Counted from the first letter of the stretch, positions 33,494 to 41,764 are shown. The stretch: 64,000 bases of DNA from a virus (IMGVR_UViG_3300032118_003132:1-64000); one strand, 5' to 3'. Notes: generated by a model not told the origin, from the letters alone. A program made the numbers and translations.

Positions 33494-34834
33494 ATGAAAA
33501 TAAAAGTTGATGACATTTATAGTCAAGTGCTGAAACCTATTTACTTCCCTGGTCTGGATATAGTTAGAGAAGTATGTAGAGCTAGACCATCCGGATTTCT
33601 GTTTATGCCAAAATATAAATCTGGCAGGTGGGATGGCTATATTTCCCTTATGGGCAGCAATACGAAGTTCCCAACTGGTCTGCTGGATAGAGTTATTTCA
33701 GCACTTGCTAATAAAGATATAAAGGTGGAGTTAGAGTCTTCTAAGATCTATAACTCAGATTGGGATATTGGAAATGATGAGTTAAACGGCATAACTCTGC
33801 GAGATTATCAGATAGAGGCTGCTAAAAAACTTTTGAGCATGGGGAGGGGAGTTGCTAAGATGGCAACCAACTCTGGCAAGACAGAGGTCATGGCTGTTAT
33901 TATCAAAAAATTATCTCTTCCAACAGTTGTGATTGTGCACCGTAAGGAGTTATTATATCAGACTGCCGAGAGACTTAGCAAGAGGATAGGTTGCAAAGTA
34001 GGCATGATAGGGGATGGTGTAGCAGATATGCAGGATATAACGGTTGCTATGGTGCAAACATTGAGCAATCGTAACATAGACTTTTCCAATAATAAAGTTT
34101 TAATAGTGGATGAATGTCATCATATATCCTCTGACCAGATGTTGAATGTGGTATTTAGAATACCTGGGGAATATAGATTTGGGTTCTCTGGAACTCCCCT
34201 GAAGCATGAGGTTCTATCTGACCTGAAGTTAATTGCTGCGACTGGAGAGGTTCTGATAGATATTTCCAATAAATATTTGGTAGATTCTGGTTATAGTGCT
34301 AAACCAAAGGTGCATATAATAACTGTGGAAAGTACCGATATTGATGAGTGGGAGACCTCTTATTTTGAGGCATATGAATCATTTATAGTAAACAATACTA
34401 AAAGGAATGCAATCATTGCTGAGATAGCGAGTATTTCCAGTGGTACGGTGCTGATTTTGGTTGAGAGAATAGAGCATGGGGAGATATTACATAGCCTTAT
34501 ACCTGGGTCTGTGTTTGTGAATGGCTCTATGGATACGGAATATAGGAGAGGTGTTTTGGAAAATATGAAAAGTGGTGGGGTGTTCATAGCAACTCCTATA
34601 TTTGATGAGGGTATTGATGTACCCTCCATAAGCACTCTCATTGTTGCTTGTGGAGGCAATTCCAGTAATAAACTACTTCAGAGACTTGGTCGTGGTATGC
34701 GCAAAAAGGTATATGAGAATGTTATCCAGGTATATGACTTCTTGGATGATACTAACCAATATTTGTTCAAACATTCTGATAAAAGAATTGAGACTTTCAT
34801 AGAGGAAGGATTTGAGGTGGTAAAATATGGATAA
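33494..34834 (+). CDS. SF2 DNA helicase, UvsW-like
   Basis: 446 residues. Motifs in order: Q-like LRDYQIEAAKKLL (~103), Walker A MATNSGKTEV (~122), VHRKELL (Ia), VDECHH (DEAH-box variant DECH), FSGTP (III), FIATPIFDEGIDVPSISTLIV (V) and LLQRLGRGMRK (VI). The N-terminal ~95 residues match the substrate-recognition domain of UvsW-type helicases (KYKSGRWDGYISLM). Role: branch migration and restart during recombination-dependent replication. Immediately follows the structured RNA. Confidence 0.9.
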   Translation: MKIKVDDIYSQVLKPIYFPGLDIVREVCRARPSGFLFMPKYKSGRWDGYISLMGSNTKFPTGLLDRVISALANKDIKVELESSKIYNSDWDIGNDELNGITLRDYQIEAAKKLLSMGRGVAKMATNSGKTEVMAVIIKKLSLPTVVIVHRKELLYQTAERLSKRIGCKVGMIGDGVADMQDITVAMVQTLSNRNIDFSNNKVLIVDECHHISSDQMLNVVFRIPGEYRFGFSGTPLKHEVLSDLKLIAATGEVLIDISNKYLVDSGYSAKPKVHIITVESTDIDEWETSYFEAYESFIVNNTKRNAIIAEIASISSGTVLILVERIEHGEILHSLIPGSVFVNGSMDTEYRRGVLENMKSGGVFIATPIFDEGIDVPSISTLIVACGGNSSNKLLQRLGRGMRKKVYENVIQVYDFLDDTNQYLFKHSDKRIETFIEEGFEVVKYG

Positions 34835-35237
34835 TGAATTGAAAGTGAAAACAGAAATAGAACAATTTCATGAATTAGCAAATATTACTAGAAAGTTGGA
34901 TATTCCAATAACTATGAGTGTCAATTCAATTGTATCATTATCAGATGAAATAGATATCCTACAAGAACAGATTAAAACTTTGAAGTCTGGGCATTTGGTT
35001 TTTAGTGATGGTTATGAAAATAAATGGATAAAACAAGAAGATTACAATGCCCTGTAAGCCAAACTGGAGGCAATGACCGAAAATATACGAGTATTTCAAC
35101 ATCGCGGCGATACTTTGCAAGCCAAGTTGGATATTGTGAGGGAGGCAATAAAGAGAGCAAAATTCGAATTATGGGGCATGCCAGGACGTGCCGATCATAT
35201 CCTTGAAGATGCACTGGAAAAGATAAAGGAGGCATAA
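34827..35237 (+). pseudogene. Coiled-coil gene interrupted by an in-frame TAA
   Basis: The first 76 codons end at TAA 35055-35057. The same frame then stays open to 35237 and continues the match to the paralogue at 36319: WIKQEDYNAL-stop-AKLEA here versus WIRKENYDALQAKLDE there, and ALEKIKEA versus TLEKIKEA at the ends. A CAA-to-TAA change explains the break. The downstream part has its own ATG at 35073 with TGGAGG upstream, so a 54-residue C-terminal product (35073-35237) may still be made. No function recognised. Confidence 0.65.
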
Positions 35238-35597
35238 ATGAGCGAAGAATTGAAATTATGCTCACATTGTGGACATGAGGGAGAAATAAAATTATATCCA
35301 TGCAATCAGAAATGGGTGAGTTGTCTGAATCCAGATTGTTCTGCAATGCTACCATTTGAGTCTTGGCAACGTCGCCCCATTGAAGATGCCCTCCGCAAGC
35401 AGCTGGAAGAACAAAGCCACAATTTGGATATTGCAATTGGACAGAATGAAATAATCGATGCCCAATTAGAGGCGGCGATTGGAGCACTGAAAAGTATGTC
35501 TAATCAGGCTACGTGTCGGGTTTACGTTAGAGAAAAACTTGCCGAAATCGAGCGAATAGGGAAGGAGGCTGGAGATGTTAAGCCGAAAGACGATTGA
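35238..35597 (+). CDS. Zinc-ribbon (Lar-like) protein with coiled-coil tail
   Basis: 119 residues, AAAGGAGG upstream. The N-terminus LKLCSHCGHEGEIKLYP with CLNPDCSAMLPFESWQRRP follows the pattern of Lar-type restriction-alleviation and other short phage zinc ribbons (C-x-x-C ... C-x-x-x-x-C ... W-x-x-R). The rest is a helical tail related to the neighbouring coiled-coil proteins. An anti-restriction role is possible but the ribbon alone is not proof. Confidence 0.6.
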   Translation: MSEELKLCSHCGHEGEIKLYPCNQKWVSCLNPDCSAMLPFESWQRRPIEDALRKQLEEQSHNLDIAIGQNEIIDAQLEAAIGALKSMSNQATCRVYVREKLAEIERIGKEAGDVKPKDD

Positions 35598-35985
35598 GTT
35601 ATTGATTAAAGTATTGATTTATTATGATGGTGGCGAATGGTATGAGCCAAAAGAACGCGCAGATATTGATATTGCCACTCTAGAACTCGAAGCCGCGCTG
35701 AAAGAATTGGAGGCGACCAATGCTTCGAATGATGATATTGAAATTATAAAAGCCAATCTCGAATTTCTACAGAACGCCAAAGATGAAATATTTACTATGT
35801 TTGAAGAAGTTCGCAGCAATTTTGATGGTAGTGATTATCAACAAGGCGAAAAAAATGGGTTGCGAATTGCTTTATCGATATTAGGGAATGTTGAAATGAT
35901 AGATTTCAATCGCGGCAATTCAAGGGCAAGAGAAGGACTAGGCAAAAACGAACGAATCTCCTCCTTGCCATCGGAAACTATTTGA
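35575..35985 (+). CDS. Hypothetical helical protein
   Basis: 136 residues, GGAGG upstream and a 23-nt overlap with the previous gene. Long helices (DIATLELEAALKELEATNAS; DIEIIKANLEFLQNAKDEIFTMFEEV) suggest a coiled coil. The C-terminal tail is Asn/Arg/Ser-rich. No family recognised. Confidence 0.55.
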   Translation: MLSRKTIELLIKVLIYYDGGEWYEPKERADIDIATLELEAALKELEATNASNDDIEIIKANLEFLQNAKDEIFTMFEEVRSNFDGSDYQQGEKNGLRIALSILGNVEMIDFNRGNSRAREGLGKNERISSLPSETI

Positions 35986-36018
35986 CGATTGTTTTCAATA
36001 CGAATGAAAGGATGAGAG

Positions 36019-36204
36019 ATGGAAGAAACCGAAGATTTATCTCATGTTGAAGAATTTATAGACGAAATATTGGATGTTCTTGATTTGGGGAATGCCGATG
36101 GGGGATATGGGGAAACTATTTATGGATTGTCGCGTGGGACTGATAAACAAGAACAACTTAGAAAAATTCGTGATATTGTGAAGAAATATTTTTCTGGCAT
36201 TTGA
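36019..36204 (+). CDS. Small acidic hypothetical protein
   Basis: 61 residues with AAGGATGAGAG upstream. Acidic helices at the N-terminus (EETEDLSHVEEFIDEILDVLDLG) and a basic helical C-terminus (QLRKIRDIVKKYF). No family recognised. Confidence 0.55.
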   Translation: MEETEDLSHVEEFIDEILDVLDLGNADGGYGETIYGLSRGTDKQEQLRKIRDIVKKYFSGI

Positions 36205-36223
36205 TGGTATTTATGACGAAAAA

Positions 36224-36328
36224 ATGAACAAACTTTTATATTACTTCGTGTTGGTCATATTAACTATATTCGCTGTAATGCAGGGGATATGGGGATTGTT
36301 AAAGAAATGGAGTGTGAAATGCCGATAG
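36224..36328 (+). CDS. Possible 34-residue membrane peptide
   Basis: ATG frame with one hydrophobic span (LLYYFVLVILTIFAVMQGIW) flanked by basic residues. No good ribosome-binding site. It overlaps the next start by 10 nt. Plausible but unproven. Confidence 0.35.
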   Translation: MNKLLYYFVLVILTIFAVMQGIWGLLKKWSVKCR

Positions 36329-36648
36329 CAGATGCGAGCCAATATTCACCCGAGGAAATGTTCAAGAAGATGCATCCTGAAATGGAGAGTAAAATGAATG
36401 ACGAAGATATAAATCCAACTTTTCCAGAATTAGAGGGTAGTTGGATTCGCAAAGAAAACTACGACGCCCTGCAAGCCAAATTGGATGAATGTGAACTGGC
36501 GCTGGACGATATGCGCTTAGGTAAGGCAATCGCAGAGAGTAAGTTGGATGATGCGAGGGAGGGACTGATGGATATAAACGCGGAATTCGTGGGTACACCA
36601 GCCGGAATTATTGCAAGAGAAACGCTGGAAAAGATAAAGGAGGCATAA
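36319..36648 (+). CDS. Coiled-coil protein, intact paralogue of the interrupted gene at 34827
   Basis: 109 residues from the ATG at 36319 (GGAG 6 nt upstream); in-frame ATGs at 36289 and 36307 are alternatives. Central part WIRKENYDALQAKLDECELALDDM and the ending ETLEKIKEA match the interrupted gene. Predicted dimeric coiled coil. Function unknown. Confidence 0.55.
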   Translation: MPIADASQYSPEEMFKKMHPEMESKMNDEDINPTFPELEGSWIRKENYDALQAKLDECELALDDMRLGKAIAESKLDDAREGLMDINAEFVGTPAGIIARETLEKIKEA

Positions 36649-36649
36649 T

Positions 36650-37264
36650 ATGGATGATTATCCACAGATTGTGTCATATTATATAAGTGCTACGAGGAAA
36701 GTATTTGGGCATGGCATTCGGGTTAGTCCAAGTAATTATTCTAAGTTCAGGGTATTGGAGGATGATTTGCGTGATGTTGGTGCTGATTCTAGAGTATATG
36801 CCTATACAGTTATGACTATGCTTAAGGATTGGGCACAGAAACGTAATATGAATTTCTTGTCAGTTAATATGTTCTGTGGGGACTTTGCATTCAAGAAATT
36901 CTTGAAGGTTTGGAAATCCAAGACTGTGGTTATAGAGCATAATCCAGAGATTGAATTAATTCATTCGGAGAAGATGGTTGCAGAAACATATATTTCTAGT
37001 AATCTTGTTCTTGGCAGTAATAAATCATTTGAAGATGCGGTCAAAGAACTGAGACCATTGTTATCAAAAGAGTGGTTGGAAATGTTTAAATCTGGTAAAT
37101 ACCGACCTTGTACCGATGAGGTATTAGAGGATTTATGCTCAAAGTACAAGGTCTTATATGCTAGGGATTATCATATGTTGTTGGAAAAGATCACGCAGGG
37201 ACAGGTCTTTAACAAATTGACCACCAAGTTTGTAAAAGATGCAAGACCATTACGAGTTCGATAG
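36650..37264 (+). CDS. Hypothetical protein in the replication block
   Basis: 204 residues with AAAGGAGG upstream. It has no recognised motif; mixed helices and strands, with a FCGDFAFKKFLKVWKSKTVV segment. It overlaps the DnaB-like helicase gene by 26 nt. Position before a replicative helicase suggests a helicase-loading or replisome role, but nothing in the sequence confirms it. Confidence 0.6.
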   Translation: MDDYPQIVSYYISATRKVFGHGIRVSPSNYSKFRVLEDDLRDVGADSRVYAYTVMTMLKDWAQKRNMNFLSVNMFCGDFAFKKFLKVWKSKTVVIEHNPEIELIHSEKMVAETYISSNLVLGSNKSFEDAVKELRPLLSKEWLEMFKSGKYRPCTDEVLEDLCSKYKVLYARDYHMLLEKITQGQVFNKLTTKFVKDARPLRVR

Positions 37265-38534
37265 AACTTTTCGCATAAAGATTTTAGCGTGTTTACTAGA
37301 TCCTGTCTGGTATAGCATGCATTCTACTATTATCAAGCCAGAGTATTTCCCATTGGAGGATGAGTCAGAATTCGTAACAGCGATTGATAGATATCATGAG
37401 CAGTATTCCCGTATACCTTCAGATCCATATGACTTGGAGGTATTAATTACCAATTCTGATGGCATAGAATTAATTCATATAGTATTTGATACATATGAGC
37501 AATATGACTTATTTCTTGCAGCGGATAAAGCATTAGAGTTTGCCAAACAACAAGCTGTGAAGTTAGCTATTCTTCAATCGGTTGATGATATAGATACAGG
37601 AGATTTATCACTTATTGTAGACAGAATGAAGGATGCTTTGGCAGTTGGTTCTGATATGGGTTCTATAGGTTTAGATCCATATGCAGATGTGGATAAATGG
37701 CTGTATGATTATTGGAAGGATAAAGTTAGAACTGGTTGGTTACACATAGATAGAGCACTAGAGGGAGGATTATCTCCAGGAGAGTTGGGAGTTATACTTG
37801 GTCCTCAACATCGTGGCAAGAGCATGTCTTTGATTAATTTAGGTTTTGGTGCTGCTTCTATTGGTTCGGGTAAGAATGTTGTTCATATAACTCATGAGAT
37901 GAGTGTGGCTCAAACAGCAAAACGCTATGCAGCTAGAACTGCATTTAGATTTCCAAATGTGGATGATAATCTAGATGATTACAGTGATGAGTTATATAAG
38001 GCTGCTCATAGATTAATAACAGGTAAAATAAGAATATTAGGAGCAACTGATGTAAAGAAATCTGCTGGTAGTATGAGTGTTGTGGATGTTCGTTCCAGAC
38101 TTGCAACATTGCAAAATAGTGGATTTAATATTGATTTGATAATAGATGATTATGCTGATCTGCTTAAACCTTCTAGACGTTTCAAGGAGAGAAGGTTTGA
38201 ATTGTCTGATATATATCAATCATTGCGTGAATTAGGAGGGGAATTTGGTTGTCCTATTTGGACTGCATCACAATCTAGCAGAGCTTCTCATTCTAAAGAG
38301 ATTATAACAATGCAGGACATTGCAGAGGATATAAATAAGGTTTCTATTGCCGATGTGATAATATCACTTTGCCAGACCAAGGAAGAGCATGACTCTAATT
38401 TATGCAGACTTTTTACTGCTAAAGTCAGGGATAATAGTAGTGGTGTAACATTTGGTGCAAAGTTTTATTCAAAAATGCAAGCCATTATTACGACCGGAAT
38501 TGCCGAAAAGAAAGTGAATGAAAAAGATGCTTAG
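37239..38534 (+). CDS. DnaB-like replicative helicase
   Basis: 431 residues. A divergent N-terminal domain (~1-140) and a RecA-type motor domain: Walker A GPQHRGKSMSL (~188-198), HITHEMS after the next strand, Walker B IDLIIDDYADLL (~304-315), and ASQSSRAS as the sensor-type Q/R segment. Unwinds DNA at the fork, pairing with the primase next door (overlap 17 nt). The start codon lies inside the upstream gene with no clear ribosome-binding site, so coupling is likely. Confidence 0.85.
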   Translation: MQDHYEFDRTFRIKILACLLDPVWYSMHSTIIKPEYFPLEDESEFVTAIDRYHEQYSRIPSDPYDLEVLITNSDGIELIHIVFDTYEQYDLFLAADKALEFAKQQAVKLAILQSVDDIDTGDLSLIVDRMKDALAVGSDMGSIGLDPYADVDKWLYDYWKDKVRTGWLHIDRALEGGLSPGELGVILGPQHRGKSMSLINLGFGAASIGSGKNVVHITHEMSVAQTAKRYAARTAFRFPNVDDNLDDYSDELYKAAHRLITGKIRILGATDVKKSAGSMSVVDVRSRLATLQNSGFNIDLIIDDYADLLKPSRRFKERRFELSDIYQSLRELGGEFGCPIWTASQSSRASHSKEIITMQDIAEDINKVSIADVIISLCQTKEEHDSNLCRLFTAKVRDNSSGVTFGAKFYSKMQAIITTGIAEKKVNEKDA

Positions 38535-39426
38535 AATAGATTCCTTTATTAATAGATATTTTCCAGAGGCTATGGCATATGGTAGTCCGATCACGGACAT
38601 GGCTGTGAATTGTCCATTCTGTGGGGATACTAAGAGGCATCTAATGATAAGCCTGAATAAAGAGGTATGTCATTGTTTTAAGTGTGATTATAAAGCCTCT
38701 TGGATTAGTCTTGTAATTATTATAACTGGACTGTCCTATTATAAGGCATTGAATGAGTTATATTACCAGCCAAAGTTATTAGACACTGACTCCATAATAG
38801 CTAAGTTACATAATATTTCCAATAAGTTGGAGACTAAGGGTAATATTGCAGAATTGCCAAAGGATTTCAAGTTATTGACAAATAACAATTTAATTGCAGC
38901 TAGGATGATCAAGCAATATCTCTCACATAGAGGATTTGATGAGTATTATTGGCAGAAGTATAATCTTGGTATGTCAGAGACATATCCTATGAGAGTTATC
39001 ATTCCAATAGAACACGGATATTGGCAGGGTAGATCTATTGTTAATTGGAATGAGCCAAAGTATATCAATCCGAAAGCCAGTGCCAGGAATGTAATATTCA
39101 ATGCTGAAGCCTTGGAAATGTCTGATGAGATAGTGGTCTGCGAGGGAGCATTCTCCGCTATGGCTGTTGGTAGTAATGCTATAGCTCTTATAGGTAAAGA
39201 AGTTACAAAGGAAAAATTGCAGCGCATAATTAACTCTAATGCCAAACGGATAATAATTGCCTTGGAGCTAGGAGCTTTCAACAGTATGCAGGTTCTTATG
39301 GAAACAGTCTATATGCATGATAAAGAGGTAATCGTTTGGAAATATAATGCAGGAGATCCGGCAGACTCTACGAATTTTGAAATCATAAACTATAATCTTA
39401 AGGAAAATATTTTGTTGCGATGGTGA
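38518..39426 (+). CDS. DnaG-type primase with altered Toprim site
   Basis: 302 residues. Zinc-binding domain: CPFCGDTKRHLMISLNKEVCHCFKCDYKA (four cysteines, residues ~32-60). Toprim domain: EIVVCEGAFSAMAVGSNAIALIGKEVT (~205-231) has the conserved Glu, but the usual D-x-D strand reads IIIALELGAFN (~244-254), so both metal-binding Asp appear lost or replaced by the single Glu. Short for a primase, as usual in phages. It may be weakly active, or the acidic residue may come from elsewhere. Confidence 0.8.
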   Translation: MKKMLRIDSFINRYFPEAMAYGSPITDMAVNCPFCGDTKRHLMISLNKEVCHCFKCDYKASWISLVIIITGLSYYKALNELYYQPKLLDTDSIIAKLHNISNKLETKGNIAELPKDFKLLTNNNLIAARMIKQYLSHRGFDEYYWQKYNLGMSETYPMRVIIPIEHGYWQGRSIVNWNEPKYINPKASARNVIFNAEALEMSDEIVVCEGAFSAMAVGSNAIALIGKEVTKEKLQRIINSNAKRIIIALELGAFNSMQVLMETVYMHDKEVIVWKYNAGDPADSTNFEIINYNLKENILLRW

Positions 39427-39433
39427 GGAAGAT

Positions 39434-40018
39434 ATGAGTAGATTAGAACCTAGTATGGGAGTTGAGATTATAAATGATATTCGCCTTGCACATACATGGT
39501 ATGAGGTATCTGTGTTAGAGAATTTTATCAAAGAGCAAAAACCCAAATACTTTATCGAGATTGGAATTCATGAGGGTGGACTATCTTATGCATTAATACC
39601 GAAATTATCTTGTTATTATATTGGGATAGAAATAAATTGTGAAGTGATTAGACATGAAGTTATAAAAATATATGAAGATTATATTATGACTGCCACTCTC
39701 ATGTGTTTTGATTGTTTCAATCTTGTTATATATAATCATCTTATTGGATTAGATAATAAGATTATTTATTGCGATGGTGGAAATAAAGCACTGGAATTAT
39801 CGCATTTCAAGTCTTCTTGTAATCTTGGTGATATTATCATGGCTCATGATTTTCATGATGGGATTAGACAAGTAAGAGATATTCCAACAGAGTATTTGCA
39901 ACCTGAGATAAGGTTGGATGATGTACAGGTTTATGAAAGTGATCCAATGTTCGAGCGTTTATCAGAGGATATATTCAAGGAAACAAGAATTATTGGATGG
40001 AAAAGAATAGGAGAATGA
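39434..40018 (+). CDS. SAM-dependent methyltransferase-like protein
   Basis: 194 residues, GAGGAAG upstream. [19 protein letters not shown] is motif I (E-x-G-x-x-x-G-x), YYIGIEIN motif II with acidic residue, [14 protein letters not shown] and [11 protein letters not shown] fit later strands of the Methyltransf_24/cephalosporin-hydroxylase type. Similar overall shape to the protein encoded at 20255. Target unknown. Confidence 0.65.
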   Translation: MSRLEPSMGVEIINDIRLAHTWYEVSVLENFIKEQKPKYFIEIGIHEGGLSYALIPKLSCYYIGIEINCEVIRHEVIKIYEDYIMTATLMCFDCFNLVIYNHLIGLDNKIIYCDGGNKALELSHFKSSCNLGDIIMAHDFHDGIRQVRDIPTEYLQPEIRLDDVQVYESDPMFERLSEDIFKETRIIGWKRIGE

Positions 40019-40019
40019 T

Positions 40020-40604
40020 ATGCCAGGATTATTGCCTGATTGGAGAATAAAACAACTTGTTGAATTGCAGGGCATGATATATCCGTTTATCGAAAAGCAG
40101 GAACAGTTAGGTGGGTTTGATGAATTTTCAGATAAAGTTATCTCATTTGGGTTATCATCCTATGGTTATGACATGCGTGTGGCAGGTGAATTCAAGATAT
40201 TCAATAATGCCAATTATGGGATCATAGATCCAAAAGATTTTATGGAAAGTGCCTCTGTAATAAAAAGTATGGGAATGCCTGTGGTTATACCTCCAAACTC
40301 ATTTGCTCTGGCATGTTCTGTAGAATATTTCAAAATACCTCGCAATATTATGTGTTTATGCATAGGTAAAAGTACATATGCCAGATGTGGGGTATTAGTG
40401 AACGTGACAGCATTTGAACCTGAATGGAAAGGTTATGTGACAATAGAGATTTCCAATACTACACCTTTACCTGTCAGGATATATCCATTTGAAGGTATAG
40501 CTCAGGTATTATTCTTTGAAGTTGAAAAAGAGTGTGCTGTATCTTATGCCGATAAGAAGGGTAAATATCAGGATCAATATGGTATAACTCTTCCAATTGT
40601 ATAG
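40020..40604 (+). CDS. dcd: dCTP deaminase
   Basis: 194 residues, typical length. [65 protein letters not shown] and KYQDQYGI are the family signature, including the catalytic Glu in the T-A-F-E-P-x-W-x-G-Y segment. Converts dCTP to dUTP, feeding dUMP to the thymidylate-synthase-family enzyme at 11309; in a phage that probably uses hydroxymethyluracil this is the expected entry step. Whether it also has dUTPase activity is not clear. Confidence 0.92.
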   Translation: MPGLLPDWRIKQLVELQGMIYPFIEKQEQLGGFDEFSDKVISFGLSSYGYDMRVAGEFKIFNNANYGIIDPKDFMESASVIKSMGMPVVIPPNSFALACSVEYFKIPRNIMCLCIGKSTYARCGVLVNVTAFEPEWKGYVTIEISNTTPLPVRIYPFEGIAQVLFFEVEKECAVSYADKKGKYQDQYGITLPIV

Positions 40605-40605
40605 G

Positions 40606-40634
40606 TTGCTTAATATTTGAAAAAGGAGTATAAT
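40606..40634 (+). promoter_or_regulatory. Sigma-70-like promoter
   Basis: TTGCTT (40606-40611), 17-bp spacer, perfect TATAAT (40629-40634). Expected transcription start ~40641, which coincides with the ATG at 40642, so the transcript for the broken DUF4031 gene would be leaderless. Confidence 0.7.
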
Positions 40635-40641
40635 TGGGAAA

Positions 40642-40846
40642 ATGGTAGTTACGGATGGTGTTCATTTAGTTTCAAAAGACCTTGCAGAGCTGCACGAATT
40701 TGCCGCAAGGTGTGGCATAAAACGATGTCATTTCCAAAGTGGTAGAAAACATAGATATCCCTAAATTTATTGGGTGGAGTTTATTGGTAAATCGCGGTGC
40801 TTGGTTAGTCACTACTAGAGAATTATTAAATTTTCTAAAAATATAA
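40642..40846 (+). pseudogene. DUF4031-like gene with a frameshift
   Basis: The first 40 codons (HLVSKDLAELHEFAARCGIKRCHFQSGRKH) match the N-terminal half of DUF4031 proteins, and the stop falls at 40762-40764. The second half is found in another frame (DIPKFIGWSLLVNRGAWLVTTRELLNFLKI, stop 40844-40846). The frames join around 40750-40757 by a one-base change. DUF4031 has no firm function. Could be a true mutation, a sequencing error or programmed frameshifting; no slippery run is visible. Confidence 0.65.
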
Positions 40847-40850
40847 TTTG

Positions 40851-41519
40851 ATGAATAAGAGTGGTATTTATTGGATAAGAAATAAAATTAATAATCATAT
40901 TTATATAGGATCATCTATAAATATGATTGGTAGGAAACATAAGCATTCTCGTTTGTTAAATAGGAAAGCACATGAAAATAGTCATTTACAAAATGTGTAT
41001 AATAAATATGGTCTCAAGAATTTTAGATTTAAAATATTAATAATCTGTGATCCAAATATGTTATTATTCTATGAGCAACAATTTTTGGATTATTTTCATC
41101 CTCAATATAATATATGTCCAACTGCTGGTAATAATGGAGGTCATAAATGTTCTGAAGAAACTAAAAGAAAAATATCTTTGGCACATATAGGATATAAATT
41201 CTCTAAAGATGCCAAGAAGAATATGTCTATTGCACAAATGGGACACAAACGAAAAGGATGGAAATTATCAAAAGAAACAAAAAAGAAAATATCTATTGCG
41301 CGTAAAGGGCATATGGTATCTGAAGAAACAAAAAAGAAAATATCAAAATCAAATGTTGGACAAAAACGTTCTGAAAATACCAAACATAAAATATCAGAAT
41401 GTTTGATAGGTAATAAAAATAGTAAAGGACGTAAATGGTCTGATGAGGATAAACGTAAAATATCAGAACGTATGAAAGGTAATAGGAATTGGGACAATGG
41501 ATATAATGATTGGAAATAA
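40851..41519 (+). CDS. GIY-YIG homing endonuclease with NUMOD3 repeats (third copy)
   Basis: 222 residues from the ATG at 40851. Core: GIYWIRN, IYIGSS, YNKYGLKNF and catalytic E in FYEQQFLDYF; then NUMOD3-type repeats (SEETKRKISLAHIG, SKETKKKISIARKG, SEETKKKISKSNVG, SDEDKRKISERMKG). Very AT-rich. Located between the broken DUF4031 gene and tRNA-Asn, and may have disturbed this locus when it arrived. Confidence 0.9.
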   Translation: MNKSGIYWIRNKINNHIYIGSSINMIGRKHKHSRLLNRKAHENSHLQNVYNKYGLKNFRFKILIICDPNMLLFYEQQFLDYFHPQYNICPTAGNNGGHKCSEETKRKISLAHIGYKFSKDAKKNMSIAQMGHKRKGWKLSKETKKKISIARKGHMVSEETKKKISKSNVGQKRSENTKHKISECLIGNKNSKGRKWSDEDKRKISERMKGNRNWDNGYNDWK

Positions 41520-41528
41520 TTTAAATCT

Positions 41529-41600
41529 GCTCCTGTGGCTTAATGGTAAAGCAAACGGCTGTTAACCGTGAGATTGCAGGTTCGAATCCTGCCAGGAGCG
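41529..41600 (+). tRNA. tRNA-Asn (anticodon GTT)
   Basis: 72-nt cloverleaf: acceptor GCTCCTG/CAGGAGC, D arm with AATGGTAA loop, anticodon loop CTGTTAA giving GTT, T arm GCAGG-TTCGAAT-CCTGC. CCA is not encoded. Asn codons are frequent in this AT-rich phage, so extra tRNA-Asn would help translation. A terminator follows directly. Confidence 0.95.
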
Positions 41601-41601
41601 C

Positions 41602-41615
41602 AGACCAATTGTCTA
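41602..41615. promoter_or_regulatory. Operator-like repeat AGACCAATTGTCTA, copy 1
   Basis: 14-bp direct repeat that is nearly palindromic (AGAC-CAATTG-TCT). This copy forms the left arm of the tRNA terminator and lies just upstream of a promoter. Confidence 0.4.
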
Positions 41616-41636
41616 TATTGGGTCTTTACTTTTTCA
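41602..41636 (+). terminator. Terminator after tRNA-Asn
   Basis: AGACCAAT pairs with ATTGGGTCT (one bulged G) around a TGTCTAT loop, followed by TTACTTTTTC. Ends the tRNA transcript. Confidence 0.65.
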
Positions 41637-41652
41637 TAAAAAGGAGTATAAT
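41625..41652 (+). promoter_or_regulatory. Sigma-70-like promoter
   Basis: TTTACT (41625-41630), 16-bp spacer, perfect TATAAT (41647-41652), directly after the tRNA terminator. Only a 23-codon frame (41659-41730) follows before the next promoter. Confidence 0.6.
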
Positions 41653-41677
41653 GATATTATGAAGTCTTGTTTTGAGA

Positions 41678-41691
41678 AGACCAATTGTCTA
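41678..41691. promoter_or_regulatory. Operator-like repeat AGACCAATTGTCTA, copy 2
   Basis: Exact copy of the 14-mer at 41602, lying between the two promoters. Two identical near-palindromes 76 bp apart suggest a repressor or DNA-bending site, unproven. Confidence 0.4.
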
Positions 41692-41710
41692 AGCAATATC
41701 TGTTTTACCC

Positions 41711-41739
41711 TTGCTTTTTTGGAGATGTAGTAGTATAAT
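41711..41739 (+). promoter_or_regulatory. Sigma-70-like promoter
   Basis: TTGCTT (41711-41716), 17-bp spacer, TATAAT (41734-41739), identical in both hexamers and spacing to the promoter at 40606. Expected start ~41746, giving a short leader with AAGGAGG before the ATG at 41765. Confidence 0.7.
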
Positions 41740-41764
41740 GAGTTTAACCTAATAAGGAGGATGA

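Noticed and set aside
35055-35057. TAA reassigned to glutamine in this phage
   Set aside because: Many other genes end in TAA at their expected ends (for example the endolysin, dUMP/thymidylate enzyme and capsid-region genes), so recoding of TAA is not supported.
35002-35487. 161-codon minus-strand frame over the interrupted coiled-coil gene
   Set aside because: The plus-strand frame matches a paralogue across the break, and the minus product shows no recognisable pattern.
41659-41730. 23-codon frame after the middle promoter
   Set aside because: Starts at the predicted transcription start without a ribosome-binding site and contains the operator-like repeat; coding seems unlikely.
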